From the NCBI GenBank assembly GCA_021798115.1, contig JAJZYM010000003.1, positions 1-64,000 of the forward strand: a stretch of DNA of 64,000 nt. The letters are read 5' to 3'. Source of the DNA: Pseudomonadota bacterium (GTDB taxonomy: Bacteria; Pseudomonadota; Gammaproteobacteria; JAKAQQ01). The position numbers and the translations under genes were made by a program. Below are positions 8,378 through 17,240 of this stretch, piece by piece. Under the pieces are notes generated by a model. That model was given only the letters and a program-made list of their open reading frames with translations. It had not been told where the DNA came from and did no database searches. Positions within the stretch are counted from its first letter, which is position 1; each line of letters begins with the position of its first letter.

Positions 8378-9208
8378 GTGTGCGTCCCGCCCGATCGGCC
8401 CGCGCCCGTGCTCTGGTTTCTTATCGTCCTCGTTCTTCTCCTGAGCGACCACGACCGCAGTGCGGGTGTGGTCGCCCTGGTTTATCTTCTCGTTCGCCTC
8501 GTCCGGGGGGTCCGCGCGTTCCGCCGGGGCCGTGGCCTCGGCGACGAGGCCTTCTGGAACGACGCCTTTCGGCTTCTCGGCCGCTACTCCCGGACGTCGG
8601 GCGCGGAGGCGGGAGGGGCCGCCGACGCCCTCGTCTCGCTGTTGGCGGCCTACGGGATTCCTTCGTCCGAGATCGATCGGTCATTGCACGCCTGGCGCGA
8701 GGGGCGTGAGGCCTCGGCCGCGGAGGTTGCGGGTGCAAGCGAGCGGCTGCGGCGCGCCGCTCCGCGCCACGGTCTCGGGGCGCGTCTCTTTGCCGAACTC
8801 GCGCTCCGCCAGCACGCGCGCGCGCGCGGTTCCGCCCCCGTGGACGCGGAACTCGAGGCCCTTCTCGGGGCGCTCGGGCTCCACCCGCTCGAGCTCCAGA
8901 CGATCCACGCCCGCATCCTTCTCGAGGAAGAGTGGCGGCGGATGGCGGAGGGCTTCGGGCGTCCCGGCGGCACCCCGCCGCCCCCGCGTGCGCCTTCCGC
9001 CGAGGCCTACGCCACCCTGGGTGTCCGGCCGGAGGCGAGCGACGAGGAGGTCACGCTCGCCTACCGCCGGCTCCTCCGCCGCCATCACCCCGACAAGCTG
9101 GCTGCCTCCGGGGCGAGCGAGCTCGCCCTCCGCATGGCCAACGAACGCACCCAGAAGATCCGTGCCGCCTACGAAGAGATCCGCGCCGCCCGGAGCCGGG
9201 CGGTCTGA
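8378..9208 (+). CDS. DjlA-like membrane-anchored TerB/J-domain co-chaperone
   Basis: A 276-residue protein with an N-terminal hydrophobic anchor (VLWFLIVLVLLLS, about 11-23), a TerB-like helical domain (about 50-190) and a C-terminal J domain (about 208-272) with the essential HPD in RRHHPDKL. This architecture matches DjlA, which stimulates the ATPase of DnaK from the inner membrane. The start is uncertain: GTG 8378 gives ten residues before the anchor, while GTG 8408 would place the anchor at the very N-terminus. It is divergent from the propeller gene and followed by rpe. Confidence 0.8.
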   Translation: MCVPPDRPAPVLWFLIVLVLLLSDHDRSAGVVALVYLLVRLVRGVRAFRRGRGLGDEAFWNDAFRLLGRYSRTSGAEAGGAADALVSLLAAYGIPSSEIDRSLHAWREGREASAAEVAGASERLRRAAPRHGLGARLFAELALRQHARARGSAPVDAELEALLGALGLHPLELQTIHARILLEEEWRRMAEGFGRPGGTPPPPRAPSAEAYATLGVRPEASDEEVTLAYRRLLRRHHPDKLAASGASELALRMANERTQKIRAAYEEIRAARSRAV

Positions 9209-9216
9209 ACGCGTGC

Positions 9217-9222
9217 TAGAGT
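9217..9222 (+). promoter_or_regulatory. Putative -10 (TAGAGT) upstream of rpe
   Basis: GCTAGAGT occurs 28 bases before the GTG of rpe and matches the GCTAnAAT-like hexamers seen before other genes in this window. No -35 is evident. Confidence 0.35.
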
Positions 9223-9249
9223 GAAACCAGGCCCTCCCTCACGACCTCC

Positions 9250-9948
9250 GTGCTCCGTCCTGCGCTCCTCGCCCCCTCGCTGATCTCCGCCGACTTCTCG
9301 CGTCTCGGCGCCGCGATCGACACCGTCCTCGCCGCCGGGGCGGACATGATCCATTACGACGTGATGGACCACCACTACGTGCCCAATCTCACGATCGGAC
9401 CGCTCGTCCTGGCCTCGCTCCGGCGGGCGGGCTGCACGGCGGAATTCGACGTCCATCTCATGGTCGAACCCGTCGACGAACTTGTCGAGGAATTCGCCCA
9501 CGCCGGAGCCCGGACGCTCATCGTGCACCCCGCGGCCACCCGCCATCTCGACCGCACGCTCGCCCGTATCCGCGCGCTCGGCTGCCGGGCGGGCGTGGCC
9601 CTCAACCCCGCCGACGGACTCGAGATTCTGCGCTACGAACGGAGCGCGCTCGACGTCGTCCTCGTGATGACGGTCAACCCTGGTTTTTCCGGCCAGAAGT
9701 TTCTCCCCCACGTGCTGCCCAAGATCCGCGAACTCCGCCGCTGGATCGACGAGGGCTCGACCCCCCTCCGCCTCGAGGTCGACGGCGGGATCGACGCCGC
9801 AACGATCGTCGAGGCCCGCCGCGCGGGGGCCGAGGCCTTCGTGGCTGGCTCCTCCGTTTTCGGGGCCGCGGACCCGGCCACGGCCCTCGCGGTCCTCCGC
9901 CGGGCGATCGCCCGGGCGGACGAGGAGACTCTGGCAGGCGAGGGCTGA
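9250..9948 (+). CDS. rpe: Ribulose-phosphate 3-epimerase
   Basis: A 232-residue TIM barrel interconverting ribulose 5-phosphate and xylulose 5-phosphate. Family marks are APSLISADFSRLG at the N-terminus, HYDVMDHHYVPNLTIGP, DVHLMVEP, VMTVNPGFSGQKF and the phosphate-binding EVDGGI and GSSVFG segments. His and Asp metal ligands are in place. GTG start; length is typical. It serves the pentose phosphate pathway or a Calvin-type cycle, and no other cycle gene is adjacent. Confidence 0.96.
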   Translation: MLRPALLAPSLISADFSRLGAAIDTVLAAGADMIHYDVMDHHYVPNLTIGPLVLASLRRAGCTAEFDVHLMVEPVDELVEEFAHAGARTLIVHPAATRHLDRTLARIRALGCRAGVALNPADGLEILRYERSALDVVLVMTVNPGFSGQKFLPHVLPKIRELRRWIDEGSTPLRLEVDGGIDAATIVEARRAGAEAFVAGSSVFGAADPATALAVLRRAIARADEETLAGEG

Positions 9949-9954
9949 ACCTGC

Positions 9955-9960
9955 GATAAT
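9955..9960 (+). promoter_or_regulatory. Putative -10 (GATAAT) for speD
   Basis: GATAAT lies seven bases after the rpe stop and about 80 bases before the speD ATG, so speD may have its own transcript whose leader contains the palindrome at 10002-10021. Confidence 0.4.
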
Positions 9961-9997
9961 GACCCGCCGGCCGTGGGTCGGGGGTTTCGTTGGATCA

Positions 9998-10030
9998 CCA
10001 CGCGGTCGGCATGCCGACCGCCCGTCGTGG
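9998..10030 (+). promoter_or_regulatory. Strong hairpin/palindrome in the speD leader
   Basis: The core GCGGTCGGCATGCCGACCGC (10002-10021) is a perfect 20-bp palindrome. It is flanked by CCACG (9998-10002) and CGTGG (10026-10030), which can extend the stem past a small bulge. It ends 12 bases before the speD ATG, right at the GGGAGGG ribosome-binding region. It could be a DNA operator or an RNA structure that limits initiation; the sequence alone does not decide. Confidence 0.55.
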
Positions 10031-10041
10031 GAGGGTCGGAT

Positions 10042-10890
10042 ATGCCTCTTCCGTACCTCAGCCGCAACTTGAAGCTCCAGGGGTTCAACAACCTCACCAA
10101 GACACTGAGCTTCAATCTCTACGACATCTGCTACGCGCAAAACGAACAGCAGCAGCGCGAGTATCTGCATTACATCAACGGGGCCTACAACGCCGAACGC
10201 CTGACGGCCATCCTCAACGACGTGGCCTCGATCATCGGCGCCCACGTCCTGAGCGTCTCGCGCCAGGATTACGATCCGCAGGGGGCGTCCGTCACCTTGC
10301 TGATCGCCGAGGAAGCCCTCGTGCACGGAGCCGAACTCGCCAACGGAGAGTCTTCCGAAATCGAGGGCCCGGGTCCGCTCCCGACGAGCGTGGCCGCCCA
10401 CCTTCAGACGAGCCACATCACGGTCCACACCTATCCCGAGGCCCACCCGGACAACGGCTTGAGCACGTTCCGCGCCGACATCGATGTTTCGACCTGCGGG
10501 CGCATCTCCCCGCTTCGTGCGCTCAACTACCTCCTCCACGCGTTCGAATCGGACATCGTCACCCTCGACTACCGGATCCGCGGGTTCACGCGCGATGTGC
10601 GCGGGCAGAAGCTTTTCCGCGACCACAACATCAATTCGATCCAGAATTTCCTTTCGCGTGACACCCGCGAACGCTATCAGATGATCGACGTCAACATCTA
10701 TCAGGAGAACATCTTCCACACGAAGATGATTCTCAAGGATCTCGATCTCGGCAACTACCTTTTCGGGATCGACACCAACACCTTGGGCGAGGACGAAAAA
10801 AAGCGTTTGCGGGAACAGATCCGCGTCGAGATGTACGAGATTTTCTACGGGCGCAACACGCGCCGCGGGCATCTCTCCGAAATCCGCTGA
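10042..10890 (+). CDS. speD: S-adenosylmethionine decarboxylase (E. coli-type proenzyme)
   Basis: A 282-residue class 1A AdoMet decarboxylase that supplies decarboxylated AdoMet for spermidine synthesis. The proenzyme cleaves itself before a Ser that becomes the pyruvoyl group. Here that Ser is in [13 protein letters not shown], near residue 121, matching the [11 protein letters not shown] site of E. coli Spe[17 protein letters not shown] near the N-terminus and [13 protein letters not shown] are also characteristic. I start at ATG 10042, preceded by GGGAGGG, because the open frame upstream carries no family sequence. speE is not in the window. Confidence 0.95.
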   Translation: MPLPYLSRNLKLQGFNNLTKTLSFNLYDICYAQNEQQQREYLHYINGAYNAERLTAILNDVASIIGAHVLSVSRQDYDPQGASVTLLIAEEALVHGAELANGESSEIEGPGPLPTSVAAHLQTSHITVHTYPEAHPDNGLSTFRADIDVSTCGRISPLRALNYLLHAFESDIVTLDYRIRGFTRDVRGQKLFRDHNINSIQNFLSRDTRERYQMIDVNIYQENIFHTKMILKDLDLGNYLFGIDTNTLGEDEKKRLREQIRVEMYEIFYGRNTRRGHLSEIR

Positions 10891-10901
10891 GCCCCGTCTT
10901 C

Positions 10902-11516
10902 TCAGAGGCGGGCGGCGAGCGTCGTCATCACCCGCGCGGCCATCCCCATGAGCGTTCCGAGCGGTGCGGGCAACGCGCGCGCCCCCGCCGCGTGGGCGCG
11001 ATGGGCGTGGCCCTCTTCCTCCGCGCGCATGCGCTCGAGGAGCGTGCGGGTCGCCACGTCCTCCGGCGGAAGCCGTCGGAGGTGATCCTCGAGGTGGCGG
11101 ACGACCCGCCGTTCGGTCTCTTCGAGGTAGCCGAGGCTCGTCCGATCGCCGAGGAGAGCGAAGAACGCGCCGCTCAACCAGCCCCCCGCGTACCAGACGG
11201 GGCCAAGAAGGCTCGGCCGTGCGCCCAAGGCCGCGAGGCGGCTTCGGCAACCGAGGAGATGCGCCTCCTCTTCCGCTCCGCTTTCGTGCAGCCCCGCCGC
11301 GAGTTCCGGGCGGCGGGCGAAGAACGCCTGTCCCCGGTAGAGCGCCTGGGCCGCCACTTCGCCGGCGTCGTCGATGCGGACGAGGCGCGCGACGCGGGCT
11401 TTCGCCGCCGTATCGAGACCGCACTCGGCGGGCGGGACGACGGGAGGGCGGGCGAAGATCGTGGCGAGCGCGTGGTCGAGCTCATGCCGAAGGCGGTCGT
11501 GAAACGTGGACGGCAC
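10902..11516 (-). CDS. coq7: Demethoxyubiquinone (benzoquinol) hydroxylase, Coq7 family
   Basis: A 204-residue di-iron monooxygenase of ubiquinone biosynthesis. Diiron ligands are visible as RIDDAGEVAAQ, EEEAHLL and, near the C-terminus, EEEGHAHRA (ExxH motifs). GTG 11516 gives a start close to the family N-terminus (STFHDRLRHELD). A longer frame exists back to an ATG at 11585 that overlaps the start of the divergent quinone reductase, and I regard it as unlikely. Use of Coq7 instead of UbiF for this step is found in many Gammaproteobacteria and other Proteobacteria. Confidence 0.88.
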   Translation of the reverse strand: MPSTFHDRLRHELDHALATIFARPPVVPPAECGLDTAAKARVARLVRIDDAGEVAAQALYRGQAFFARRPELAAGLHESGAEEEAHLLGCRSRLAALGARPSLLGPVWYAGGWLSGAFFALLGDRTSLGYLEETERRVVRHLEDHLRRLPPEDVATRTLLERMRAEEEGHAHRAHAAGARALPAPLGTLMGMAARVMTTLAARL

Positions 11517-11571
11517 GGTGACGCGGAGACAAGCCAAGACCGCCCCATGATACGTCCGCCGCCGCGGATGG

Positions 11572-11577
11572 CACAAT
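11572..11577 (+). promoter_or_regulatory. Putative -10 (CACAAT) for the quinone reductase gene
   Basis: GGCACAATAG sits six bases before the ATG at 11584. If it is the -10, transcription would begin at or next to the start codon and the mRNA would be leaderless; no ribosome-binding sequence is visible, which agrees. The hexamer is weak. Confidence 0.3.
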
Positions 11578-11583
11578 AGCCCC

Positions 11584-12591
11584 ATGAGGAGCGAACACCG
11601 CACCGAGGTCATCGTGTTCGACCGCGCCGGGGAGGCCGACGTCCTCCGCCTCACGGAGGTCGATCTTCCTCCGCCCGGGCCGGGCGAGGTCGTCCTGCGC
11701 CACACGGCGATCGGCGTCAATTTCGTGGACATTTACCACCGGCGTGGCCTCTACCCCGTGCCGCTCCCTTCCGGTCTCGGGCTCGAGGCCGTGGGCGTGA
11801 TCGAGGCGGTCGGCCCGGAGGTCCAAGGCTTGGTCCCGGGCGCACGGGTCGCCTACGCGCAGGCTCCTCCCGGTGCGTACGCCACGCGGCGTCTCATCCC
11901 GGCCGAGGCCCTGGTGGCCGTCCCCGACGGGATCGAGGACGAGACCCTGGCGGCGGTGTTCCTGAAGGGGCTCACGGCCCTTGCGCTCCTTCGTCGCACA
12001 CGGCCGCTCGCGCCGGGGGAGCCGGCCCTCTTCCACGCGGCGGCGGGGGGTGTCGGACACCTGGCCGGGCAGATCGCGCGGGCCTCGGGACTCAGCCTCA
12101 TCGGCGCCGCGCGCGGCGCCGAGAAATGCGCCTTCGCCCGCGCACACGGGTACGAGGTCAGCATCGACACCTCCCGCGAGGATCTCGTGTCCACTGTCCG
12201 CCGCCTCACCGGCGGGGCAGGGGTTCCGGTCGTTTACGATTCGGTCGGGGCGGCGACGTGGCAGGCGTCGCTCGAGTGTCTGCGTCCTTTCGGCATGCTG
12301 GTGAGTTTCGGGAACGCCTCGGGCCCGCCTCCGCCGCTCGACCTGCACGAGCTCGCCCGCCGCGGCTCGCTCTACGTGACCCGGCCGACGCTCGCGACCT
12401 ACTGGGCGGATGCGGAGACGCGGCGGGCGCTCGTGGGGGAGCTCTTCGCGCTTCTTCGCTCCGGGGCCCTCACACCGGTCGTCGGGGGACGCTACCCGCT
12501 CCGCGAGGCCGCCCGCGCGCAGCGCGATCTCGAGTCGCGTCGGACGCACGGTTCTCTTCTCTTGCTGCCGACGCGAGGTGCGTCGCCGTGA
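11584..12591 (+). CDS. qor: NADPH:quinone oxidoreductase (zinc-independent MDR family)
   Basis: A 335-residue medium-chain reductase. The N-terminal GroES-like domain contains IGVNFVDIYHRRGLY and GLEAVGVIEAVG. The Rossmann domain has AAAGGVGHLAGQIA (about 153-166) for NADPH. No zinc Cys cluster is present, as expected for quinone reductases. The stop overlaps the GTG of the BrkB-like gene (GTGA), so the two are probably coupled. Starts head to head with coq7, which also acts in quinone biology. Confidence 0.9.
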   Translation: MRSEHRTEVIVFDRAGEADVLRLTEVDLPPPGPGEVVLRHTAIGVNFVDIYHRRGLYPVPLPSGLGLEAVGVIEAVGPEVQGLVPGARVAYAQAPPGAYATRRLIPAEALVAVPDGIEDETLAAVFLKGLTALALLRRTRPLAPGEPALFHAAAGGVGHLAGQIARASGLSLIGAARGAEKCAFARAHGYEVSIDTSREDLVSTVRRLTGGAGVPVVYDSVGAATWQASLECLRPFGMLVSFGNASGPPPPLDLHELARRGSLYVTRPTLATYWADAETRRALVGELFALLRSGALTPVVGGRYPLREAARAQRDLESRRTHGSLLLLPTRGASP

Positions 12592-13922
12592 ACGACACTT
12601 CGGCTCCCTCCCTGTATGTCCGCCTGCGTTTTCTCCTCCGGCGCCTGTGGTGGGGGGGCGAGACGGCCGGGCGATGGATCGCCGCCTTTGTGCGTGAGCT
12701 TCACGAGACGCAGCTCAATCTCCGTGCCATGAGCCTCGTCTACACCTCGATTTTCACCGTCTTTCCGCTGCTGGCCGTCGCTCTCTCGCTCCTCAAGGAT
12801 TTCGGACTCCGTCGGACGCTCACCCCGTTCCTCCTGCGTCTCTTCGCCCCCATGGGCTCGCGCGGGGTCGAGGTCACCAACCGGATCCTGCGCATCGTCC
12901 GCCACATCCACGCGGGCCTCTTGGGGTCCCTCGGTCTCGTCGTCCTCACCTACCTCACGGTTTCCCTCCTCGTGAAACTCGAGGGGGCGATGAACGCCGT
13001 CTGGCGCGTCAGGAACCCACGCCGCTTCTTCAGCCGTCTCGGCGATTATCTGAGCATCCTCATCGTGGGCCCGGTCCTCGTCCTGGCCGCGGCCAGCATC
13101 ACCGTCTCGGTTTTCAACCACTCGATCCTGCACCGCCTCCTGAGCGTCGAACCCCTGGGGGCGCTCTACCTGGCCGCGGCGCACGTGCTCCCGTATTTCC
13201 TCATCGTGGCGGCGTTCACGTTTCTCTACGCCTTCATGCCGAACACGCGGGTGCGTCTACGGGCGGCGTTTCTCGGGGCCTTGGCCGCCGGCGTTCTCTG
13301 GGAGTCCGCCGGTTGGTTCTTTGCGAGTTTCGTCGCCTCGAGTTCGAGTTATGCCCTCATCTACTCGAGTTTCGCCGTTCTCTTCCTCTTCATGGTCTGG
13401 TTGTACTTCGGCTGGTTCGTGATCCTCGTCGGCGCCGTGATCAGTTTTCTCGTCCAGCACCCCTCGGCGCTCCGCAGCGAGGCGCTCCGCCGCGTCGTCG
13501 GCCATTACGAGACAGAGCGCCTTCTTCTCGACATCCTCTATCTGGTCGCCGCCGCCTACGAGCGGGCGGGCCCGCTCTGGAACGTCGAGCGGCTCGCGCG
13601 GCGCCTCGGGCTTCCGCAGGACATGATCGAGGAGTTTGTCGGCACTCTCGAGGCCCGCGGGCTTCTCCTCACGACGGGGGATGATCCCCCCGCCTACGTG
13701 CCGGGGCGGACCCTCGGCACGATGCGGCTCGCCGAAGTCCTGGCCCAGATCCGCGGGTCGGCGCCGTCGGTGCGGGGGCCCGCGGTCTACCGTCCCGACG
13801 TCGAGGTGCCCGTCGACCGTCTGCTGGAAGAACTCGAGAAGGCGCGCTCCGAGGCGCTGGCCGATCGTACCGTGGCCGATCTCCTCGCCGAGGACGCTGT
13901 CAGTCGTTCGGTGCCGACGTGA
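12588..13922 (+). CDS. YihY/BrkB-family inner membrane protein (UPF0761)
   Basis: A 444-residue protein with a six-helix YihY/BrkB domain (about 45-295, including SLVYTSIFTVFPLLAVALS and WLYFGWFVILVGAVISF) and a soluble C-terminal part of about 140 residues that looks like a winged helix (NVERLARRLGLPQDMIEEFVG) as in longer family members. Despite the old tRNA-processing name RNase BN, the family is a membrane protein of uncertain function. GTG start overlaps the qor stop. Its last 23 bases overlap the convergent isoaspartyl peptidase gene. Confidence 0.85.
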   Translation: MNDTSAPSLYVRLRFLLRRLWWGGETAGRWIAAFVRELHETQLNLRAMSLVYTSIFTVFPLLAVALSLLKDFGLRRTLTPFLLRLFAPMGSRGVEVTNRILRIVRHIHAGLLGSLGLVVLTYLTVSLLVKLEGAMNAVWRVRNPRRFFSRLGDYLSILIVGPVLVLAAASITVSVFNHSILHRLLSVEPLGALYLAAAHVLPYFLIVAAFTFLYAFMPNTRVRLRAAFLGALAAGVLWESAGWFFASFVASSSSYALIYSSFAVLFLFMVWLYFGWFVILVGAVISFLVQHPSALRSEALRRVVGHYETERLLLDILYLVAAAYERAGPLWNVERLARRLGLPQDMIEEFVGTLEARGLLLTTGDDPPAYVPGRTLGTMRLAEVLAQIRGSAPSVRGPAVYRPDVEVPVDRLLEELEKARSEALADRTVADLLAEDAVSRSVPT

Positions 13923-14778
13923 CCTCCGGCTCGCCCGCATTCCAGCGGGCGACGAGGAGATGGGTTCCGGGGAGCGAGCGGGCCACGATCTCGCCCGCGG
14001 CGGAGACGGCGATGAGACCGAGAATGCCCGGTTGCGTCTCGCGAAAGAGATCGGCGGCGTCGCGAACGGCCGCGGCGAGATCCCGCCCCTCGGCGTAGCG
14101 AAGAGCCAGGCGGTGGGCGAGGACGAGACGGACGACCGACTCGCCGTCGCCGGTGGCGGAGACGGCGACACGCCGGTCGGCGTAGGTTCCGCATCCGATG
14201 AGGGGGGTGTCGCCGACGCGCCCCGCAAGTTTGCCGGTGAGTCCGCCGGTGGAGGTGGCGGCCGCGAGGCGGCCTGTGCTGTCGAGCGCCACGGCTCCGA
14301 CCGTGCCCCGGTGATGGCGATTCAGGGCCGCGCGTTGTGTCTCGACGATGAGACTCTTGGGATCGCAGCGCTCGAGCCCGCGCTCTTCGGCGAACCTTTC
14401 GGCCCCGCGGCCGACGAGGAGGACCGCGCGGCCGTCGTTGAGCACTGCGCGCGCGAGAAGCACGGGGTGCACGATGCCTTGCACGCCGGCGACGGCACCG
14501 GCGTTCCCACTCGCACCGTCCATGACAGCGGCGTCCGTTTCGACCTCGCCCGCGGCGTTGAGCACCGAGCCTCGACCCGCGTTGAACACGGGGTCGTCCT
14601 CGAGGACGGTGACGGCGCGCACGACGGCGTCGAGAGCCGTTCCGTTCGCGGCGAGAACCGCCCGGGCGGCCTCGGCCGCACGGGCCAGACCGGCGCGCCG
14701 GGGCTCTTCGAATTCCTTTTCGTAAGGGCCGACGCCGCCGTGGATGAGGAGGGTGGGACCGGGACGGAAAGCGGGCAT
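13900..14778 (-). CDS. Isoaspartyl peptidase / type III L-asparaginase (Ntn-hydrolase)
   Basis: A 292-residue precursor that should cleave itself before the Thr in HHRGTVGAVALD (about residue 178) to give alpha and beta subunits, with that Thr as nucleophile. Other marks are IHGGVGPY near the N-terminus, NAGRGSVLNAAGEVE, MDGASGNAGAV and GCGTYAD. It removes isoaspartyl dipeptides and has asparaginase activity. ATG 14778 puts the family N-terminus (PTLLIHGGVG) at residue 8. The tail overlaps the BrkB-like gene by 23 bases; a JmjC/cupin-like gene lies upstream on the same strand after a 73-base gap. Confidence 0.92.
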   Translation of the reverse strand: MPAFRPGPTLLIHGGVGPYEKEFEEPRRAGLARAAEAARAVLAANGTALDAVVRAVTVLEDDPVFNAGRGSVLNAAGEVETDAAVMDGASGNAGAVAGVQGIVHPVLLARAVLNDGRAVLLVGRGAERFAEERGLERCDPKSLIVETQRAALNRHHRGTVGAVALDSTGRLAAATSTGGLTGKLAGRVGDTPLIGCGTYADRRVAVSATGDGESVVRLVLAHRLALRYAEGRDLAAAVRDAADLFRETQPGILGLIAVSAAGEIVARSLPGTHLLVARWNAGEPEVTSAPND

Positions 14779-14851
14779 GAGAGGATCTGTGTGCGTCTGA
14801 ACCGCGGGATGCACAGGATAGCCGGAGGCGGGGCTCCGGGGGCGGGGAGGA

Positions 14852-15715
14852 TCAGACCGCAGGGGCTGTCCCGGCGTCGAGGCGTCCGGCGAGATAACGC
14901 AACCCCTCGAGGGGGGGAGCGTGGGCGAAGAAACTGAGCGCGATGTGGCGGCCCGTCCCCTCCGAGGCGACCCGGTGGAACCAGCCGGCGGGGACGAAGA
15001 GGAGATCCCCGGACTCGAGGACGATCTCCCGTCCGCGCGGGCGGATCTTGGCGAAGAGCGGGAAGCGGGCGGGGTCCGCGGTCTCGGGATCGAGACGGGA
15101 AAGATGGGGCATGCGTTCGCCGGGAGCGTAGACGATGCGCCCGTGGGGTTCGATCGTGACGATCTCCCCGCGGGTGTAGAGAGAGCGCGCCACCGTCGGC
15201 GGAAAGAGCAGGAAGCGCTTGCGTCCCTCGACGACGGCGTAGAGGTTGTCCTCGAAATCGTGGTGGAGGGGGGTGACGATCGGCACGGGGCTCCGGCCCA
15301 TCCAGGCGACGACGCAGCGAAGGCGCACGTCCTGGAAATAAGGGGGGATCGTGAAGTCGCCGAGCAACTGGAGAAGGGGGGGATCGAGGATGTGGTCGTG
15401 CTGAAGATTGAGGTAGTGTGCGTCGCTTCCCGCCGGGTTGGCGAGGACCCCGCGCACGAAGTCGCGGAAGGGCATCGTGATGTAGTTCGTCGTCTCGAGA
15501 TCGAGCTGTCCTTCCTGTGTTCGCCGCTCGAGCACCCGGACCTCGTGGTTGCCCGCCTTCTGGAGGAGATAGTCATTGCTCCAGCGCGCCGTCTTCCATT
15601 CGAGCCGGGCCCAGTCGCCGAAGCGGATCACCACCGGTTCACGCGCCACGTAGTGACGAAGAAACGTCGCGACGGACGGTGGCGTCTCGTAACGCGGGAG
15701 AGCGGGCGTGTTCAT
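14852..15715 (-). CDS. JmjC/cupin-like 2-oxoglutarate/Fe(II)-dependent oxygenase
   Basis: A 287-residue cupin_8/JmjC-type protein. The iron triad is visible as the HxD in TPLHHDFEDN (about residue 148) and a distal His in FVPAGWFHRV (about 245). The strand after the first motif, YAVVEGRKRFLLFPP, is typical of FIH/JMJD5-like hydroxylases. N-terminal part matches the usual RYETPPSVATFLRHYV. Such bacterial proteins hydroxylate proteins or small molecules; the substrate here cannot be told. ATG 15715 chosen because the frame upstream has no family sequence. Confidence 0.8.
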   Translation of the reverse strand: MNTPALPRYETPPSVATFLRHYVAREPVVIRFGDWARLEWKTARWSNDYLLQKAGNHEVRVLERRTQEGQLDLETTNYITMPFRDFVRGVLANPAGSDAHYLNLQHDHILDPPLLQLLGDFTIPPYFQDVRLRCVVAWMGRSPVPIVTPLHHDFEDNLYAVVEGRKRFLLFPPTVARSLYTRGEIVTIEPHGRIVYAPGERMPHLSRLDPETADPARFPLFAKIRPRGREIVLESGDLLFVPAGWFHRVASEGTGRHIALSFFAHAPPLEGLRYLAGRLDAGTAPAV

Positions 15716-15827
15716 GCCGCCCGGTGCGGCTTGCCGATGTGGACCGGGTGGGGATCCCAGGCTTCCCCACCCGCCTCGACGGTCGTTCTCAGGGGGGTTG
15801 CGCCGGCCGTTCGGGACACGGAGGCGT

Positions 15828-17201
15828 TCAGGCCGATTCTGCGGCTTCGTCGACGGCCGGGGTTGCCACCCGCTCGAGATCCCCGAGCGAGCGTCCCCGC
15901 ATTTCGGGGATCGCCCAGGCCGTGAGGAGCACGCCCAGGAGAGAGACGAAGGCGAGAAGACCCAGCGTGAGCGAGAGACCGAGACGCTCGAGGAGGAGGG
16001 GCAGGAGGAAGACGCCGAGGGCCGCTCCGAGTTTGCCCGTCGCGGCCGAGATGCCGTGCCCGCGACCACGCACGTTCGTGGGGAAGACCTCCGTCGGCAG
16101 GAGGAAGGTCGTCGTGTTGGGGCCGAACTCGATGAAGAAATAGCTCAGCATGTAGACGGGCAGGAAAAGAAAGAGCTCCTCGACCATGGCGGGGTCGAGC
16201 ATGATGGCCGCGTAGGCGAGAGCCATCACGGCGAAGCCGACCATCTGGATGCGCTTGCGCCCGAGGCGGTCCATCTGCCAGGCGGCGATGAAGTAGCCCG
16301 GCAGGGCGGCGACGCCGAAGATCAGTGTGGCGACCAGGGTGGTGGCGATGAGCGACGCGTGGGGCAGCAGGTGGTGGAGGATGAGCTGTTGCGAGACGCC
16401 GTTACCGTAGAACGCCACGTCGACCAGAAACCAGCTGCCGGCGGTTCCGAGAAGGGTCTTCAGGTAACCGCTGCGGAAAAGACCCTGGGGTTCGAAGGTC
16501 CGGTCCTGCGTCGTCGGGCGGCCGGTGAGGGCGTGGACGACACTCTGCGCCTCCTCGGTGCGTCCCTGCGAAACCAGGAAGCGGGGCGGTTCGCTGATGC
16601 GCCGGCGGAGATAAAAGACGGTTGCGGCCGGGAGGGCACCGAAGCCGAGCATGAGCCGCCAGATGAGGTCGTACGGCAGATGGGTGGCGAGGAGCCCGGC
16701 GGCGAAGAGCGGGCCTATGAGAAGCCCGATCCCCTGCATGGCGAAGACCATGGTCACGAGAAAGCCGCGCCGTTCGCGGCTCGAGAACTCCGCCATGATG
16801 ACGGCGCTGGTCGGGTAATCGCCGCCGACGCCCAGGCCGACGATGATCCGGCCCAGCATGAGGACCGCAAAGCCGGGGGCGAAGGCCGAGACGAGGGCCC
16901 CGACGACGAGAAGGATGACTTCGAGTCCGTAGATCGATTTGCGCCCGAAGCGGTCCATGAGCCGCCCGAAGAGCAGGGCCCCCACGACCGAGGCGGCGAT
17001 GGACGTGGCGTTGAGGATGGAGAGATCGAGTGTCGTGAGATGCCAGAGGGGGCTCAGGATGACGGTGACCGTGCCGATGATGAAGAGATCGTAGGCGTCG
17101 GTAAAAAAGCCCATGCCCGACGTGAAGACCGCACGCCAGTGAAAGTCGCGCAGCGAGGATTCCTCGAAGACTTCGAGGGAGGTGCGTTTGTCGTGACTCA
17201 T
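15828..17201 (-). CDS. MFS transporter, phosphate:H+ symporter (Pho84-like) family
   Basis: A 457-residue transporter with 12 predicted helices. GRLMDRFGRKSIYG is the MFS loop motif, and GLGVGGDYPTSAVIMAEF is the signature of the phosphate:proton symporter branch typified by yeast Pho84 (GGDYP). The N-terminal FTSGMGFFTDAYDLFIIG with an Asp in helix 1 also fits that branch. Bacterial members are seldom characterised; related transporters carry phosphate or organic anions. Upstream of the JmjC gene on the same strand with a 112-base gap. Confidence 0.82.
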   Translation of the reverse strand: MSHDKRTSLEVFEESSLRDFHWRAVFTSGMGFFTDAYDLFIIGTVTVILSPLWHLTTLDLSILNATSIAASVVGALLFGRLMDRFGRKSIYGLEVILLVVGALVSAFAPGFAVLMLGRIIVGLGVGGDYPTSAVIMAEFSSRERRGFLVTMVFAMQGIGLLIGPLFAAGLLATHLPYDLIWRLMLGFGALPAATVFYLRRRISEPPRFLVSQGRTEEAQSVVHALTGRPTTQDRTFEPQGLFRSGYLKTLLGTAGSWFLVDVAFYGNGVSQQLILHHLLPHASLIATTLVATLIFGVAALPGYFIAAWQMDRLGRKRIQMVGFAVMALAYAAIMLDPAMVEELFLFLPVYMLSYFFIEFGPNTTTFLLPTEVFPTNVRGRGHGISAATGKLGAALGVFLLPLLLERLGLSLTLGLLAFVSLLGVLLTAWAIPEMRGRSLGDLERVATPAVDEAAESA

Positions 17202-17240
17202 CGATCCCGTTCCACCAGAGTAACGGCCGTCATTATCCCC

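Noticed and set aside
9169-11424. A 751-codon minus-strand open frame
   Set aside because: Antisense to rpe and speD and running across coq7 in a wrong frame; not coding in character.
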